This document shows positions 18,826 through 29,932 of a stretch of 64,000 bases of DNA, one piece after another. The notes below the pieces were generated by a model. That model was not told the origin of the DNA. It did no database searches and saw nothing but the letters and a program-made list of their open reading frames with translations. The stretch comes from an uncultured Hyphomicrobiales bacterium (GTDB taxonomy: Bacteria > Pseudomonadota > Alphaproteobacteria > Rhizobiales > Devosiaceae). Position numbers and translations under genes: made by a program. The first letter of the stretch is position 1, and each line of letters begins with the position of its first letter. Location of the stretch: positions 18,088 to 82,087 of the forward strand of contig CAIMLX010000256.1 in the NCBI GenBank assembly GCA_903842455.1, read 5' to 3'.

Positions 18826-19308
18826 GTGGCCGTTTCGATTGCGATCGAATCGCCGCTGCAGGACGAGGTGCGGGTGCTGGTGAGCCAGCTCAACGACCAC
18901 CTGATACCGCTGTCGCCGCTGGAGTTTCAGTTCAAGATGACGGTCGAGCAGATGGCCCGGCCGGACACAACGGTTTTCGTGGCGCGCGACGAAGCTGGCG
19001 CGGCGGTCGGGATTGGTGCGCTGAAGGTGATGTCGGAGCACGAGGGTGAGGTGAAGCGCATGTTCACCTCGCCAGCGGTGCGCGGCCAGCGCGTCGGGTC
19101 GGCACTGCTGGAAGCGATCGAGCGGCTGGCGCGGCAAAAGGGGATGTCGCTGCTGCTGCTCGAGACCGGCACAGGCGAGGGGATGGCCGAGGCGCATCGG
19201 CTCTATACGCGCTCTGGATTCATCGCCCGGGGGCCGTTCTCGGACTATCCCGACAGCCAATGGTCGGCGTTTTTCGAGAAGCGGCTTGCCGCACCGGCCG
19301 TCGCGTAG
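18826..19308 (+). CDS. GNAT family N-acetyltransferase
   Basis: EVKRMFTSPAVRGQRVGSALLEAIERLARQKGMSLLLLETG. Confidence 0.9.
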   Translation: MAVSIAIESPLQDEVRVLVSQLNDHLIPLSPLEFQFKMTVEQMARPDTTVFVARDEAGAAVGIGALKVMSEHEGEVKRMFTSPAVRGQRVGSALLEAIERLARQKGMSLLLLETGTGEGMAEAHRLYTRSGFIARGPFSDYPDSQWSAFFEKRLAAPAVA

Positions 19309-19377
19309 CTTGCGACAGCCACTACTGATCTGTACGAACGGCGGGATACTTCCCGCGCCTCACACCGCGAGCTTGCC

Positions 19378-20862
<1,485 letters not shown>

Positions 20863-20985
20863 TCGGCGGAGACGCTGAATCCGCTTGAAGCCTAGCGGTT
20901 TCAGCCTTATTTGCCGCCCATGCGCAAATTGAGACTTGTCGAGATGCCGGTGAAGCCGGTGATTTCGTTTCAAAGGACTGGCTCC

Positions 20986-21300
20986 ATGGCCGACGTTTTC
21001 ACCACCCTCGACTGGTCGGCTCCGCCCAAGGACATGTCGAAGCCGCTGCAGGCGCTGTGGTGGATGAAGAAGGGCGAGTTCCGCGTCGGTCCCGAATGGG
21101 AAGAAGCCCACCGGATCGTCCAGGCCATGGAAGGCACGTTCGAGTTCGATTGGGTGCATGCCCTGCTGCACTGGATCGAAGCCGACATGGGCAATGCCGA
21201 CTACTGGTACCGCCGCGCCGGCAGGCGCCGCGCAACGGCGAGCGTGTCCTCCGAGTGGGAGCACATTGCCCGCGAGCTCAGCGGCGTCACGCAGCACTAG
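20986..21300 (+). CDS. Conserved hypothetical protein
   Basis: MADVFTTLDWSAPPKDMSKPLQALWWMKKGEFRVGPEWEEAHRIVQAMEG; 104 aa. Confidence 0.7.
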   Translation: MADVFTTLDWSAPPKDMSKPLQALWWMKKGEFRVGPEWEEAHRIVQAMEGTFEFDWVHALLHWIEADMGNADYWYRRAGRRRATASVSSEWEHIARELSGVTQH

Positions 21301-21575
21301 GCTCCAGCCCAGACCGAGGTGTGCGAGGTCGATCCGGCCGCGATGTTATCGGTGTTTACATTCGATATTCTCTCTTACTGTCCGCTGCCACAATTCGACC
21401 CTAGGGCGAAGTATGGCAGCGGGGGCGGGAGCGGGGATAAGGTCGTTCGGCCCTTGTCCACGCGTCGAAGTCCCGTATCGCCCGCCTGTGCAGGCTCCGA
21501 GTGGGTCCCGGCTCTACGGCAGGGGCGACACGTCGTGGGTGATGTAACGATGTGGCCCGAACCGGATACCCTCCA

Positions 21576-21833
21576 TCAGCGGTTGTCCACCTCGCTGCGG
21601 ACCAGTTCGAGGCCGCGGCGGGTGATGCGGTAGGGGCGGCCATCGTGGCTGGCGATGGCGCCTTTGCTCTTGAGTTTCCTGAAAATTCTCAGGTCACACT
21701 GGTCCATCAGCCAACCGTCGCGGTTGATGCATTCGACGGCAGCGACCTTGCCATTGGGGGATTTAGTGGCGTGGATGGCGCCACCCTGCGCGAGTGCGTG
21801 CAGCACCCGCTGTTCCTCGCGGGAAATGTCCAT
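21576..21833 (-). CDS. YjhX family (UPF0386) toxin-like protein
   Basis: MDISREEQRVLHALAQGGAIHATKSPNGKVAAVECINRDGWLMDQCDLRIFRKLKSKGAI. Confidence 0.88.
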   Translation of the reverse strand: MDISREEQRVLHALAQGGAIHATKSPNGKVAAVECINRDGWLMDQCDLRIFRKLKSKGAIASHDGRPYRITRRGLELVRSEVDNR

Positions 21834-22180
21834 GAATTGATAGCCTTGGGGATGCGTTCAACGAGGGTCGCGGCCAGCATCACGCTTGGCGGCAACCTGT
21901 TCGGAACCCCGTGCCGACTTGCGGACTCTCAGAGAGCCCGAGCGGACGGGGTGTTACGCAATCTCCGACTGGCTAGACATGCGACGTTATCCAGGTTTGG
22001 CTGCCGTTTCGCCACGTTGATGAACGCAAACTGGCGGCAGTTTCGGCGTCCAGATGCGTATCTGCACCTGACTGAGCCATGAATATCTGCCAGTGCGGCA
22101 CTCGACCAGAGGCCCGGTTGCAATCGTCGCGGGGAGGGTGCAAACCAGCAACACTGCTGTTCCCCGCCTGAGTAGGTTCC

Positions 22181-22489
22181 GTGACCAAAGCCCCCGCCGA
22201 CTGCAATTCCAAGGAAGATGTGCGCGCCGAGATCGACCGCATCGACCAGGCCCTGCTGACCCTGCTGGCCGAGCGGCACGCGTACGTGACGCGGATGGCC
22301 GAGATCAAGACCGATCCGCACGAGGCCTATGATCCGACGCGGATCGAAGCCATCGTCGCCAAGCAGCGCAAGCGGGCGGAAGAACTGGAACTCGACGAGG
22401 ATCAGGCCGAACTGATCTGGCGCACCTTGATCAACTGGAATGTGAACTACGAAAAGGGCATTATCGCCGCACGCAAGCGGCACGGGTGA
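22181..22489 (+). CDS. Chorismate mutase, type II
   Basis: VRAEIDRIDQALLTLLAERHAYVTRMAEIK helix-1 motif, all-helical 102 aa. Confidence 0.9.
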   Translation: MTKAPADCNSKEDVRAEIDRIDQALLTLLAERHAYVTRMAEIKTDPHEAYDPTRIEAIVAKQRKRAEELELDEDQAELIWRTLINWNVNYEKGIIAARKRHG

Positions 22490-22516
22490 ACTGACCCGCA
22501 CCGGACGGAGGGCTCG

Positions 22517-23041
22517 ATGACGGTTCTCGACATGACAATCCGCAAGGCCGTGGCCAGCGAGGCGGAACGCCTTGCAGAGATCGGCTACCTGGCGTGGGAG
22601 CGGGATCTGAGGCCGTTTCTGGCCGGTGAACTGCAGAACCGGCAGGCCGAGCGGCGGCGGCTGCACCACGCGGTGCACGACCTGCTCGACCGGACCATCG
22701 TTGCCGAGCGTGATGGCGTCCTGGTTGGCTGGTGCGCGCGGGCGCGCGGCAGGGCGTATATACCATACCTCTTCGTGTCGCCGCTGTCGCAGAACCAGGG
22801 AATCGGGACCCTGCTGCTCAAGCGGATGGAATCGGTCCTGGAACTCGAAGGCTGCGACCGGGTGCACCTGGATACGCTGAGCGACAATGTGCGGGCGGTG
22901 AACTTCTACCAGCACCTCGGCTACCAGATCCTGGCGCTGAAACATGAGGGCGGCTCAGGCCGCGACCCGCAGACTTCCGTCCGGCTGGAAAAGCGGCTCT
23001 CGCCTTATCGCGGGCCGCTCGACGTTGGGCCAGAGGATTGA
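22517..23041 (+). CDS. GNAT family N-acetyltransferase
   Basis: PYLFVSPLSQNQGIGTLLLKRMES...VNFYQHLGYQIL. Confidence 0.9.
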   Translation: MTVLDMTIRKAVASEAERLAEIGYLAWERDLRPFLAGELQNRQAERRRLHHAVHDLLDRTIVAERDGVLVGWCARARGRAYIPYLFVSPLSQNQGIGTLLLKRMESVLELEGCDRVHLDTLSDNVRAVNFYQHLGYQILALKHEGGSGRDPQTSVRLEKRLSPYRGPLDVGPED

Positions 23042-23085
23042 GCTGTGGCTGTTCTGGTGCCCTGACGAGGGGGCATAACACTGAG

Positions 23086-23167
23086 GTGTCATCCCTGCGA
23101 AAGCAGGGACCCACGTCATAACCAGCGCCAGTTTCGAGTTGGGTCCCTGTATTCGCCGGGGTGACAC
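23086..23167. repeat. REP-like palindromic intergenic element
   Basis: Arms gtgtcatccctgcgaaagcagggaccca (23086-23113) and tgggtccctgtattcgccggggtgacac (23140-23167) are inverted, 24/28 identical. Confidence 0.7.
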
Positions 23168-23282
23168 GTCGGGGAATGCGGCAGACGCAACCGACCCGAT
23201 CGAAACTGGTGAAATACCGAAGACGTTGCCTTGCGCCCCCCAAATGCATAGACAAATCCCGGACGAACCGAGAGCCTCTGCC

Positions 23283-24782
23283 ATGACCCTGATCGACACC
23301 CGCACGCCGAACCCGAAGTACTTCATCAAGGGAGCGATGGGCGATTGGGAAATCGTTATCGGCATGGAGGTGCATGCGCAGGTGACATCGGAGAGCAAGC
23401 TGTTCTCGGGGAGCTCGACCGAGTTCGGCTCGCCGCCCAACTCCAACGTCAGCTTCGTCGATGCGGCTATGCCCGGCATGCTGCCGGTGATCAACGACGA
23501 GTGCGTGCGGCAGGCGGTGCGGACCGGGCTGGGGCTGAAGGCGCAGATCAACAAGCGCTCGACATTCGATCGCAAGAACTACTTCTATCCGGACCTGCCG
23601 CAGGGCTACCAGATTTCGCAGTTCAAGGACCCGATCGTCGGGGAGGGCTCGGTGTTTCTCGACATGCCGGAAGGCCGGATCGAGATCGGCATCGAGCGGC
23701 TGCACCTTGAGCAGGATGCCGGCAAGTCGATCCACGACCAGCACCCGAATCTCAGCTTCGTCGACCTGAACCGCTCGGGCGTGGCGCTGATGGAAATCGT
23801 CTCGAAGCCCGACCTGCGCAACTCCGACGAGGCGAAGACTTATCTCGGCAAGCTGCGCACCATCCTGCGCTACCTGGGCACCTGCGACGGCAACATGGAG
23901 CAGGGTTCGATGCGCGCCGACATCAACGTGTCCGTGCGCAAGCCCGGCGGCGAGTTCGGCACGCGCTGCGAGATCAAGAACGTCAACTCCATCCGCTTTG
24001 CCGGCCAGGCCATCGAGTTCGAGGCGCGGCGGCAGATCGATATCCTCGAGGATGGCGGCAAGATCGACCAGGAGACGCGGCTCTACGACCCCAAGACCGG
24101 CGAGACGCGCTCGATGCGGTCCAAGGAAGAGGCGCACGACTACCGCTACTTCCCCGATCCGGACCTGCTGCCGCTGGAGTTCGATCAGGCCTTCATCGAC
24201 GAGATGGCCGAGGGACTGCCGGAACTGCCCGATGACAAGCAGGCGCGGTTCATCGCCGAGTATGGCGTAACGCCGTATGACGCGATGGTGCTGACGCTGG
24301 AGCGCGAGAGCGCCGACTACTACGAGGCCTGCGTGAAGTTCGGCACCGGCAAGCGCGACGGCAAGGCCGTGGCGAACATCCTCAACGGCGATGTGGCGGC
24401 CTATGCCAACTCGCAGGGGTTGAGCGTCTACGAGACGCACCTGCAGCCGCGCCAGGTGGCGGGCATCGTTGACCTGATCGCGGCGGGGACGATTTCGTCG
24501 AAGGGCGCCAAGGACCTCTTGCAGATCCTGATCGCCGAGGAGCCCGAGGGCGAGCCGGCCGAGATCGTCGAACGGCGTGGCATGAAGCAGGTGACCGACC
24601 TCGGCGCAATCGAGGCGGTGATCGACGAGATCATCGCGGCGAACCCGGGCCAGGTGGCGGCGGTAAAGGCCAAGCCGACCATGCTCGGCTGGTTCGTCGG
24701 CCAGGCGATGAAGGCGAGTGGCGGCAAGGCCAACCCGCAGTCGCTGAACGAACTGCTGAAGAAGAAGCTGGGGATCGAGTAA
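23283..24782 (+). CDS. gatB: Asp/Glu-tRNA amidotransferase subunit B
   Basis: [28 protein letters not shown]...[15 protein letters not shown] track start is within the REP. Confidence 0.97.
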   Translation: MTLIDTRTPNPKYFIKGAMGDWEIVIGMEVHAQVTSESKLFSGSSTEFGSPPNSNVSFVDAAMPGMLPVINDECVRQAVRTGLGLKAQINKRSTFDRKNYFYPDLPQGYQISQFKDPIVGEGSVFLDMPEGRIEIGIERLHLEQDAGKSIHDQHPNLSFVDLNRSGVALMEIVSKPDLRNSDEAKTYLGKLRTILRYLGTCDGNMEQGSMRADINVSVRKPGGEFGTRCEIKNVNSIRFAGQAIEFEARRQIDILEDGGKIDQETRLYDPKTGETRSMRSKEEAHDYRYFPDPDLLPLEFDQAFIDEMAEGLPELPDDKQARFIAEYGVTPYDAMVLTLERESADYYEACVKFGTGKRDGKAVANILNGDVAAYANSQGLSVYETHLQPRQVAGIVDLIAAGTISSKGAKDLLQILIAEEPEGEPAEIVERRGMKQVTDLGAIEAVIDEIIAANPGQVAAVKAKPTMLGWFVGQAMKASGGKANPQSLNELLKKKLGIE

Positions 24783-24798
24783 CCCGGGAGGGGGGCGA

Positions 24799-25092
24799 AT
24801 GCCGAAGGGCTACTGGGTGGTGAACCTCGAGGTCACCGACCCCGACGGGTATCGGGATTACCAAGGCTTCGTCCGGCCCTATCTTGCCGCCAATGGCGGC
24901 AAGTTCCTGGTGCGGGGCGGGCGCATGCAGGTGGTCGAGGGAACGATGCTGCCGCGTGTCGTCGTCATCGAGTTCGAGAGCTACGCCGAGGCGCAGCGGC
25001 TCTACCACTCCACCGAGTACCAGGAGGGCCGGGCGCTTCGACTCAGCTGGAGCTCGGGCAATGTCGCGATCGTCGAGGGTCTTGAGGACTGA
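24799..25092 (+). CDS. DUF1330 family protein
   Basis: MPKGYWVVNLEVTDPDGYRDYQGFVRPYLAANGGKFLVRGGRMQVVEG. Confidence 0.9.
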   Translation: MPKGYWVVNLEVTDPDGYRDYQGFVRPYLAANGGKFLVRGGRMQVVEGTMLPRVVVIEFESYAEAQRLYHSTEYQEGRALRLSWSSGNVAIVEGLED

Positions 25093-25125
25093 GCGCCGGG
25101 ACCTTTGGACTCGACGCCGTGGCTG

Positions 25126-25368
25126 TCAGGCTGCGGCCTTCAGCGGATAGTTCGGCGAATTGTAGAGTGCGCGGATGGCTTCGCCCTCGAAACGGCGCTC
25201 GTCGACTTCCAGGTAGGAGCCGGCCAGAGCCTTGGCCGGCATTTCCTCGATGCAGTGCTGAATGGCAACGGCAGCGTTGGCGAAGCGGCGATAGCGCGTG
25301 ACCTGGGTCTTGGCGAAGCGGCGGCTGGGGAAGAGTTCGGCCGGCGCGCTGTAGTTGAAATCAGTCAT
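25126..25368 (-). CDS. Small conserved hypothetical protein
   Basis: 80 aa, MTDFNYSAPAELFPSRRFAKTQVTRYRRFANAAVAIQHCIEEMP. Confidence 0.6.
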   Translation of the reverse strand: MTDFNYSAPAELFPSRRFAKTQVTRYRRFANAAVAIQHCIEEMPAKALAGSYLEVDERRFEGEAIRALYNSPNYPLKAAA

Positions 25369-25407
25369 GGTGTCTCCTTTCTGGGATAAATATCCCTCGA
25401 AAACGAA

Positions 25408-25436
25408 AAGCCCGGCCTCGCATCGACGCCGGGCTT
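25408..25436 (-). terminator. Terminator-like hairpin between cspA and 25368 gene
   Basis: aaaagcccggc-ctcgcatcgac-gccgggctt. Confidence 0.6.
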
Positions 25437-25470
25437 CCCTGAAGTTCAGCAGCAGTAGCTGCCGGGTCGC

Positions 25471-25677
25471 TTAGATCAGCGAGAGATTGGTCGCCGACAT
25501 CTTGCCGTCGCGGCCGCTCTCGAGGTCGTAGGAGACCTTCTGGCCTTCGGCGAGGCCCATGATGCCTGCTGCTTCAAGAGCGGTGGCATGGACGAATGCG
25601 TCCTTGCTGCCATCCGACGGCTGGATGAAACCAAAGCCCTTGGTGGAGTTGTAGAATTTCACGGTGCCATTGATCAT
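25471..25677 (-). CDS. Cold shock protein
   Basis: MINGTVKFYNSTKGFGFIQPSDGSKDAFVHATALEAAGIMGLAEGQKVSYDLESG; 68 aa from ATG 25677. Confidence 0.95.
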   Translation of the reverse strand: MINGTVKFYNSTKGFGFIQPSDGSKDAFVHATALEAAGIMGLAEGQKVSYDLESGRDGKMSATNLSLI

Positions 25678-26028
25678 GGTGGTAACTTTCGATTGTGAGG
25701 CCGGCCGTAAGGCAAACAGTCTCGTTCCCGGGCGACACATGCCTCCGGGTATAAACGTTTGCAATTAGGGGGATCAAACAACCGGCAAGCCGGTAGATCA
25801 AAAGCCAACTTGGCTGCAACGTACCAGCTCTATATGGGCCACCCCGGCAGAATTTACAAGCCTTCATTCATGACTTGCCAAAGACTGCGGTGATCCGCGG
25901 ATTTATTCGGAACCACTCGCCGGACGGTCTTGCCCGCGAATGATCATGCCGGTGCCACGCTTCGGCCATCGGGAGTGCCAAGTGCTGCGATGGGTTGCGT
26001 GCGGTAACCCGAATCCAGGAGGCATCCC

Positions 26029-26520
26029 ATGCCCGCTCTTACCCGTGTCCTGTTCAACGTGCTCTGCAAGGACCTCAGTGCCAGCGTGACGTTCTACCAG
26101 CAGCTGCTCGACCTCGAGACGACCTACGAGAGCGACTGGTTCGTGACGCTGAGTCCGAAGGGGCAGCCGGAGATCGTCATCGGGCTGATCGACCAGGTGA
26201 GCCAGTTCACGCCGCGCCATGCCTGGGGCATGCACGAGGGCACCTACCTCACCTTTGTCGTCGATGACGTGTACGACGTCCTCGAGCGGGCGCGGGAGCT
26301 CGGGGCCGAGGTGGTCTCTGAGCCGGTAGCGCTCGACTACGGCCAGACGCGCGCCCTGATCTGCGACCTCAACGGCATGGTGCTGGATATTTCGACCCCG
26401 ACCGAACTGCTGGCGGGCAGGGATGAGGGCGGGGTGGAAACCGGCGAGCGCAGCGAGTCGGCCGAACCAGGGTCTGCCGACGAGAACCGCTGGGCTCGCG
26501 GCACCGGATTGCGCCACTGA
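26029..26520 (+). CDS. VOC/glyoxalase family protein
   Basis: RVLFNVLCKDLSASVTFYQQLLDLETTYESDWFVTLSPKGQPEIVIGLIDQ. Confidence 0.88.
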   Translation: MPALTRVLFNVLCKDLSASVTFYQQLLDLETTYESDWFVTLSPKGQPEIVIGLIDQVSQFTPRHAWGMHEGTYLTFVVDDVYDVLERARELGAEVVSEPVALDYGQTRALICDLNGMVLDISTPTELLAGRDEGGVETGERSESAEPGSADENRWARGTGLRH

Positions 26521-26665
26521 AGCCATAAACTGCGGTTTATGCGCGTATATCCAGCGGACTAGCGGCCCGGGGCTAAACCTCGGGCCGATGGTCGGCCGAC
26601 GCTGCAACTGATCGATGGAGGGGCACCGGGCAGGAGGGTCTGTCCGGACAAACCGGAGACGTGGA

Positions 26666-27145
26666 ATGAAAGCACGGATATTGAGCCTCGTGGCGGCACT
26701 GATGATGGCAACGCCCGCCCTGGCTGCCTGGGATGTGGATGCGGTAACCCAGCAGTACGTCGCTGACGGCTATACCCGCGTCGAGGTCAAGATCGGGCCG
26801 ACCCAGGCCAAGGTCGAGGCGATCAAGGACGGCACCAAGCTGGAGGTGATCTACGATCTGGCTACGGGCAACGTGCTCAAGAGAGAGACCGAAGCGGTTG
26901 AGTCAGACGACAACACCCGTCCCGGCGTGTTCGTCCGCAACCGCTCGGGCGACTTCGTTCGCACCAGCGACGACTCCGACGATAGCGATGATGATGGTCG
27001 CGACGATGACGACGACAGCAATTCCGGTAGCGACGACGACTCGGAGGACGACGACTCCGATGATGATTCCGACGATTCCGATGACGACTCGGATGACTCC
27101 GATGATGACTCCGACGACGACTCGGACGATTCCGACGACGACTGA
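26666..27145 (+). CDS. Secreted PepSY-like protein with Asp/Ser-rich tail
   Basis: Signal peptide MKARILSLVAALMMATPALA, domain VTQQYVADGYTRVEVKIGPTQAKVEAIKDGTKLEVIYDLATGNVLKRE, tail SDDSDDDGRDDDDDSNSGSDDDSEDDDSDDD... Confidence 0.82.
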   Translation: MKARILSLVAALMMATPALAAWDVDAVTQQYVADGYTRVEVKIGPTQAKVEAIKDGTKLEVIYDLATGNVLKRETEAVESDDNTRPGVFVRNRSGDFVRTSDDSDDSDDDGRDDDDDSNSGSDDDSEDDDSDDDSDDSDDDSDDSDDDSDDDSDDSDDD

Positions 27146-27205
27146 CGCTCCATGAAAAAGGGAAGCGCGGATAACCGGGCCTTGTATGGCTGACCGGCTC
27201 CGCGC

Positions 27206-27223
27206 TACCCTGCCGGCAGGGTA
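27206..27223. promoter_or_regulatory. 18-bp perfect palindrome overlapping RBS region of 27231 gene
   Basis: TACCCTGCCGGCAGGGTA, 7 bp before the ATG. Confidence 0.55.
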
Positions 27224-27230
27224 GGACATA

Positions 27231-27659
27231 ATGGATCGCCGCAAGTTTCTCGTTCTGGTGACAGCGTTCTCCCTGTCCGGCACCTTGCCGGCCCTGGCGG
27301 ACGAGGAAGACGACATCGTCGAACGGCTGGTCGAAGCCGGGTTCGGGCAGATCGAAGTCACCCGCACGCTGCTGGGCCGCATCCGCATCGTGGCGTTCAA
27401 GGGGAATGTCCGGCGTGAACTGGTCATCAACCCGCGCACCGGCGAAATCCTCCGCGACGTGACGCTGGTCGCCGAGGGCGAAAAGTCTTCTCCGGGGTCA
27501 TCGATGGGCAACAAGGGGTCGTCGAGTGGCGGCTCCGGCTCGAACGACGACGGCGGTGGCGGTGACGACAGCGACGACGATGATGACGATGATGATGACG
27601 ACGACGATGACCATGGCGGCGGGTCGGACGACGGTGGCGATGACTCGGACGACGACTGA
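27231..27659 (+). CDS. Second PepSY-like exported protein with Gly/Ser/Asp tail
   Basis: Signal-like MDRRKFLVLVTAFSLSGTLPALA; VERLVEAGFGQIEVTRTLLGRIRIVAFKGNVRRELVINPRTGEILRDV aligns with the upstream protein. Confidence 0.82.
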   Translation: MDRRKFLVLVTAFSLSGTLPALADEEDDIVERLVEAGFGQIEVTRTLLGRIRIVAFKGNVRRELVINPRTGEILRDVTLVAEGEKSSPGSSMGNKGSSSGGSGSNDDGGGGDDSDDDDDDDDDDDDDHGGGSDDGGDDSDDD

Positions 27660-27668
27660 CCGATCATC

Positions 27669-28247
27669 ATGAAGGCGCGCGCTTGGGGGATCGTCGCTAT
27701 TCTTGTCGTGCAGGTGGCCTGCGCGACGTTCTTCGTCTCCGATATCCTGTCGTCCTATATCGGCCTCTCCACCGATCCTCTGCCTTGGGAACTCCGCGAA
27801 CTGATCGAGATCGGGGCGGCGGCCGGACTGGGGATCGGCGTCATTTTCGGGGCGGCTGCGCTGTGGAATGCCAATCGGCACCGGCATGCCGCCGAGGAAA
27901 AGCTGCGAATTGCCTCGATCGCCTTCGCCGACCTGCTGGCCCAGCGGTTCCGCGAATGGGGACTGACCCCGGCCGAAGCGGACGTTGCACTGTTTGCGAT
28001 CAAGGGACTGTCGACGGCCGAGATCGCTGCATTGCGCCAGACGTCCGAGGGCACCGTGAAGGCCCAGACAAACGCGATCTACCGCAAGGCTGGCGTCAGC
28101 GGCCGCCCGCAACTGCTGTCACTGTTCATCGACGAACTGATGCAGGGTGACAGCACGCTGAGACCGGGGTTGTCCCCGGCTGAACCCGCCTTGCTGACCG
28201 ACGAGACTGCACGGCCCCAGATGCTGACGCCGCCAGCCGCGCAGTAG
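27669..28247 (+). CDS. Membrane-anchored LuxR-type HTH regulator
   Basis: Two hydrophobic segments then LTPAEADVALFAIKGLSTAEIAALRQTSEGTVKAQTNAIYRKAGVSGRPQLLSLFIDEL. Confidence 0.85.
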   Translation: MKARAWGIVAILVVQVACATFFVSDILSSYIGLSTDPLPWELRELIEIGAAAGLGIGVIFGAAALWNANRHRHAAEEKLRIASIAFADLLAQRFREWGLTPAEADVALFAIKGLSTAEIAALRQTSEGTVKAQTNAIYRKAGVSGRPQLLSLFIDELMQGDSTLRPGLSPAEPALLTDETARPQMLTPPAAQ

Positions 28248-28249
28248 GC

Positions 28250-29143
28250 TCAGGCCACGGCCTTGCGCCGCCATTTCACCAGCCGGCCATCGATGAACAC
28301 GAGCCCGAAGAACACCACGAGGATGCCCAGCACGTGGGTGAACTCGAAGCGTTCGTGCAGCACCAGCACGCCGAGGAGGATGGCCGAGATCGGGGTGATG
28401 AAGGTGTTGAGCGACAGGTTGGTGGCGCCCACGCGCGGCAGCAGCCAGTAGACCAAGAGGAAGCTGAAGCTGGTCGAGAACACCGAGATCCCGATCAGCG
28501 CGGCCCAGGTTTCGGGCAGGGTGATGACCGGCATGCCCGAGAACAGCAGTGCCAGCGGCACCGAAACCAGCGCCGCGCCGGTCAGCGAGGCCGAGGCCAC
28601 GGCGAAGGGCTCGACCTTGCCGGCGAAGCGGCGCGCGTAGTTGAGGGTGAGCGCGTAGCAGCAGGTGGCGGCAAGCGCGGCGAGCAGCCCGACGACCTGC
28701 GCGCTGGCGCCCTGATCGAACGAGGGCAGGGCGAGGATCACCGCGCCGAAGAAGCCGATCAGCACGCCGACGACCTTGTTCCAGGTCGCCCGCTCGCCGC
28801 CCGGCCAACGCTGGGAGACGATCACCGTGGTCATCGGCGTCATGCCGTTGATGACGCCGACGATCGAGCTGGCGACGGTGAGTTCGGCGTAGGGGAAGAG
28901 CGCGAAGGGGATCGAGTAGTTGAGGATGCCGAGCAGCAGGAGCTGCGGATAGACCCGCCAGTCGGTGGGCAGCTTTTTGCGGGTGGCGAGGAACACCACC
29001 CAGCAGATGGCCGCTCCGATGCTGACGCGGCCGGCCGCTACCCAGAGCGGGCTGATCTCGCGAATCAGGATGGCGTTGAACAGGAACGAACAGCCCCAGA
29101 CGGCGCCGAGCAGGATGATCAGGGCCCAGTATTGCGGTTTCAT
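28250..29143 (-). CDS. EamA/DMT family transporter
   Basis: MKPQYWALIILLGAVWGCSFLFNAILIREISPLWVAAGRVSIG...; two 5-TM repeats; start moved to 29143. Confidence 0.9.
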   Translation of the reverse strand: MKPQYWALIILLGAVWGCSFLFNAILIREISPLWVAAGRVSIGAAICWVVFLATRKKLPTDWRVYPQLLLLGILNYSIPFALFPYAELTVASSIVGVINGMTPMTTVIVSQRWPGGERATWNKVVGVLIGFFGAVILALPSFDQGASAQVVGLLAALAATCCYALTLNYARRFAGKVEPFAVASASLTGAALVSVPLALLFSGMPVITLPETWAALIGISVFSTSFSFLLVYWLLPRVGATNLSLNTFITPISAILLGVLVLHERFEFTHVLGILVVFFGLVFIDGRLVKWRRKAVA

Positions 29144-29235
29144 GCGTCGGCGACTCCAGTGCGGCCGGACAGTGCAGCAGCGGACGTGCCGGGTCGAACC
29201 GATTTTGGCGATGGCGGTGATCGTTTCCGGTGATG

Positions 29236-29814
29236 CTACTTGCGCCACTGGTTGGCGCGTTCGCCCTTTGCCGCGAGGCTGGCGGTCTGCTCGATGCGCG
29301 CTGCGCGGGTTTCGGGGCGGCGGGCGAGGGTGATCCACTCGAGCGTCGCGCGGCGCGTCGACGGCGGAAAGCCCATGAAGTTCTGCTCGGCGCCCGGATG
29401 GCGCGAGAATGCTTCGGTGAGGTCGGGAGGCAGGGTCTCGGAGGACGCAGCGTCGAGCAGGGTCCAGGTGCCGCTGCGCTTTGCCTCCTCGATCCGCGCG
29501 AGGCCGGGAGCGGCCATCAGGCCGTCGGCGATCAGCCGCTCGATGCGGTCCTTGTTGACTTTCGACCAGCCGCTTTTCGGCTTGCGGGGAGATAGGCGCA
29601 GCATCGAGCGCGCCTCGTCGAGCAGGCGCGGCTGACTGTCGATCCAGCCGAAGCAGAGCACCTCATCGACGATGTCGCCATATGGAACATGCCAGGGGCT
29701 GGGCTTCTTGTAGGTGACCAGCCAGATGCTCTCGACCTGCCCGTGGTTGGCCGCGAGCCAGCCGCGCAACTCCGCGCGTGATCGAACCTCGACCTGTTCG
29801 TGCTCTGCCCCCAT
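29236..29814 (-). CDS. YdeI/OmpD-associated family protein
   Basis: WLAANHGQVESIWLVTYKKPSPWHVPYGDIVDEVLCFGWIDSQPRLLDE. Confidence 0.85.
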   Translation of the reverse strand: MGAEHEQVEVRSRAELRGWLAANHGQVESIWLVTYKKPSPWHVPYGDIVDEVLCFGWIDSQPRLLDEARSMLRLSPRKPKSGWSKVNKDRIERLIADGLMAAPGLARIEEAKRSGTWTLLDAASSETLPPDLTEAFSRHPGAEQNFMGFPPSTRRATLEWITLARRPETRAARIEQTASLAAKGERANQWRK

Positions 29815-29932
29815 GCGCGAACGATACCCATTTCGGGCAGGTCGCAAAAATCACATTCGCGCCGTGGCCTCGTCGGCAGGGGACAGTTCAAAATGCCTCG
29901 CATACCGCGTACGAACGAGGTCGGAGGCAAGC

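Noticed and set aside
26985-27140. Repetitive gac/gat/tcc DNA as a possible CRISPR or satellite
   Set aside because: In-frame low-complexity coding for a D/S tail; no regular repeat-spacer units.
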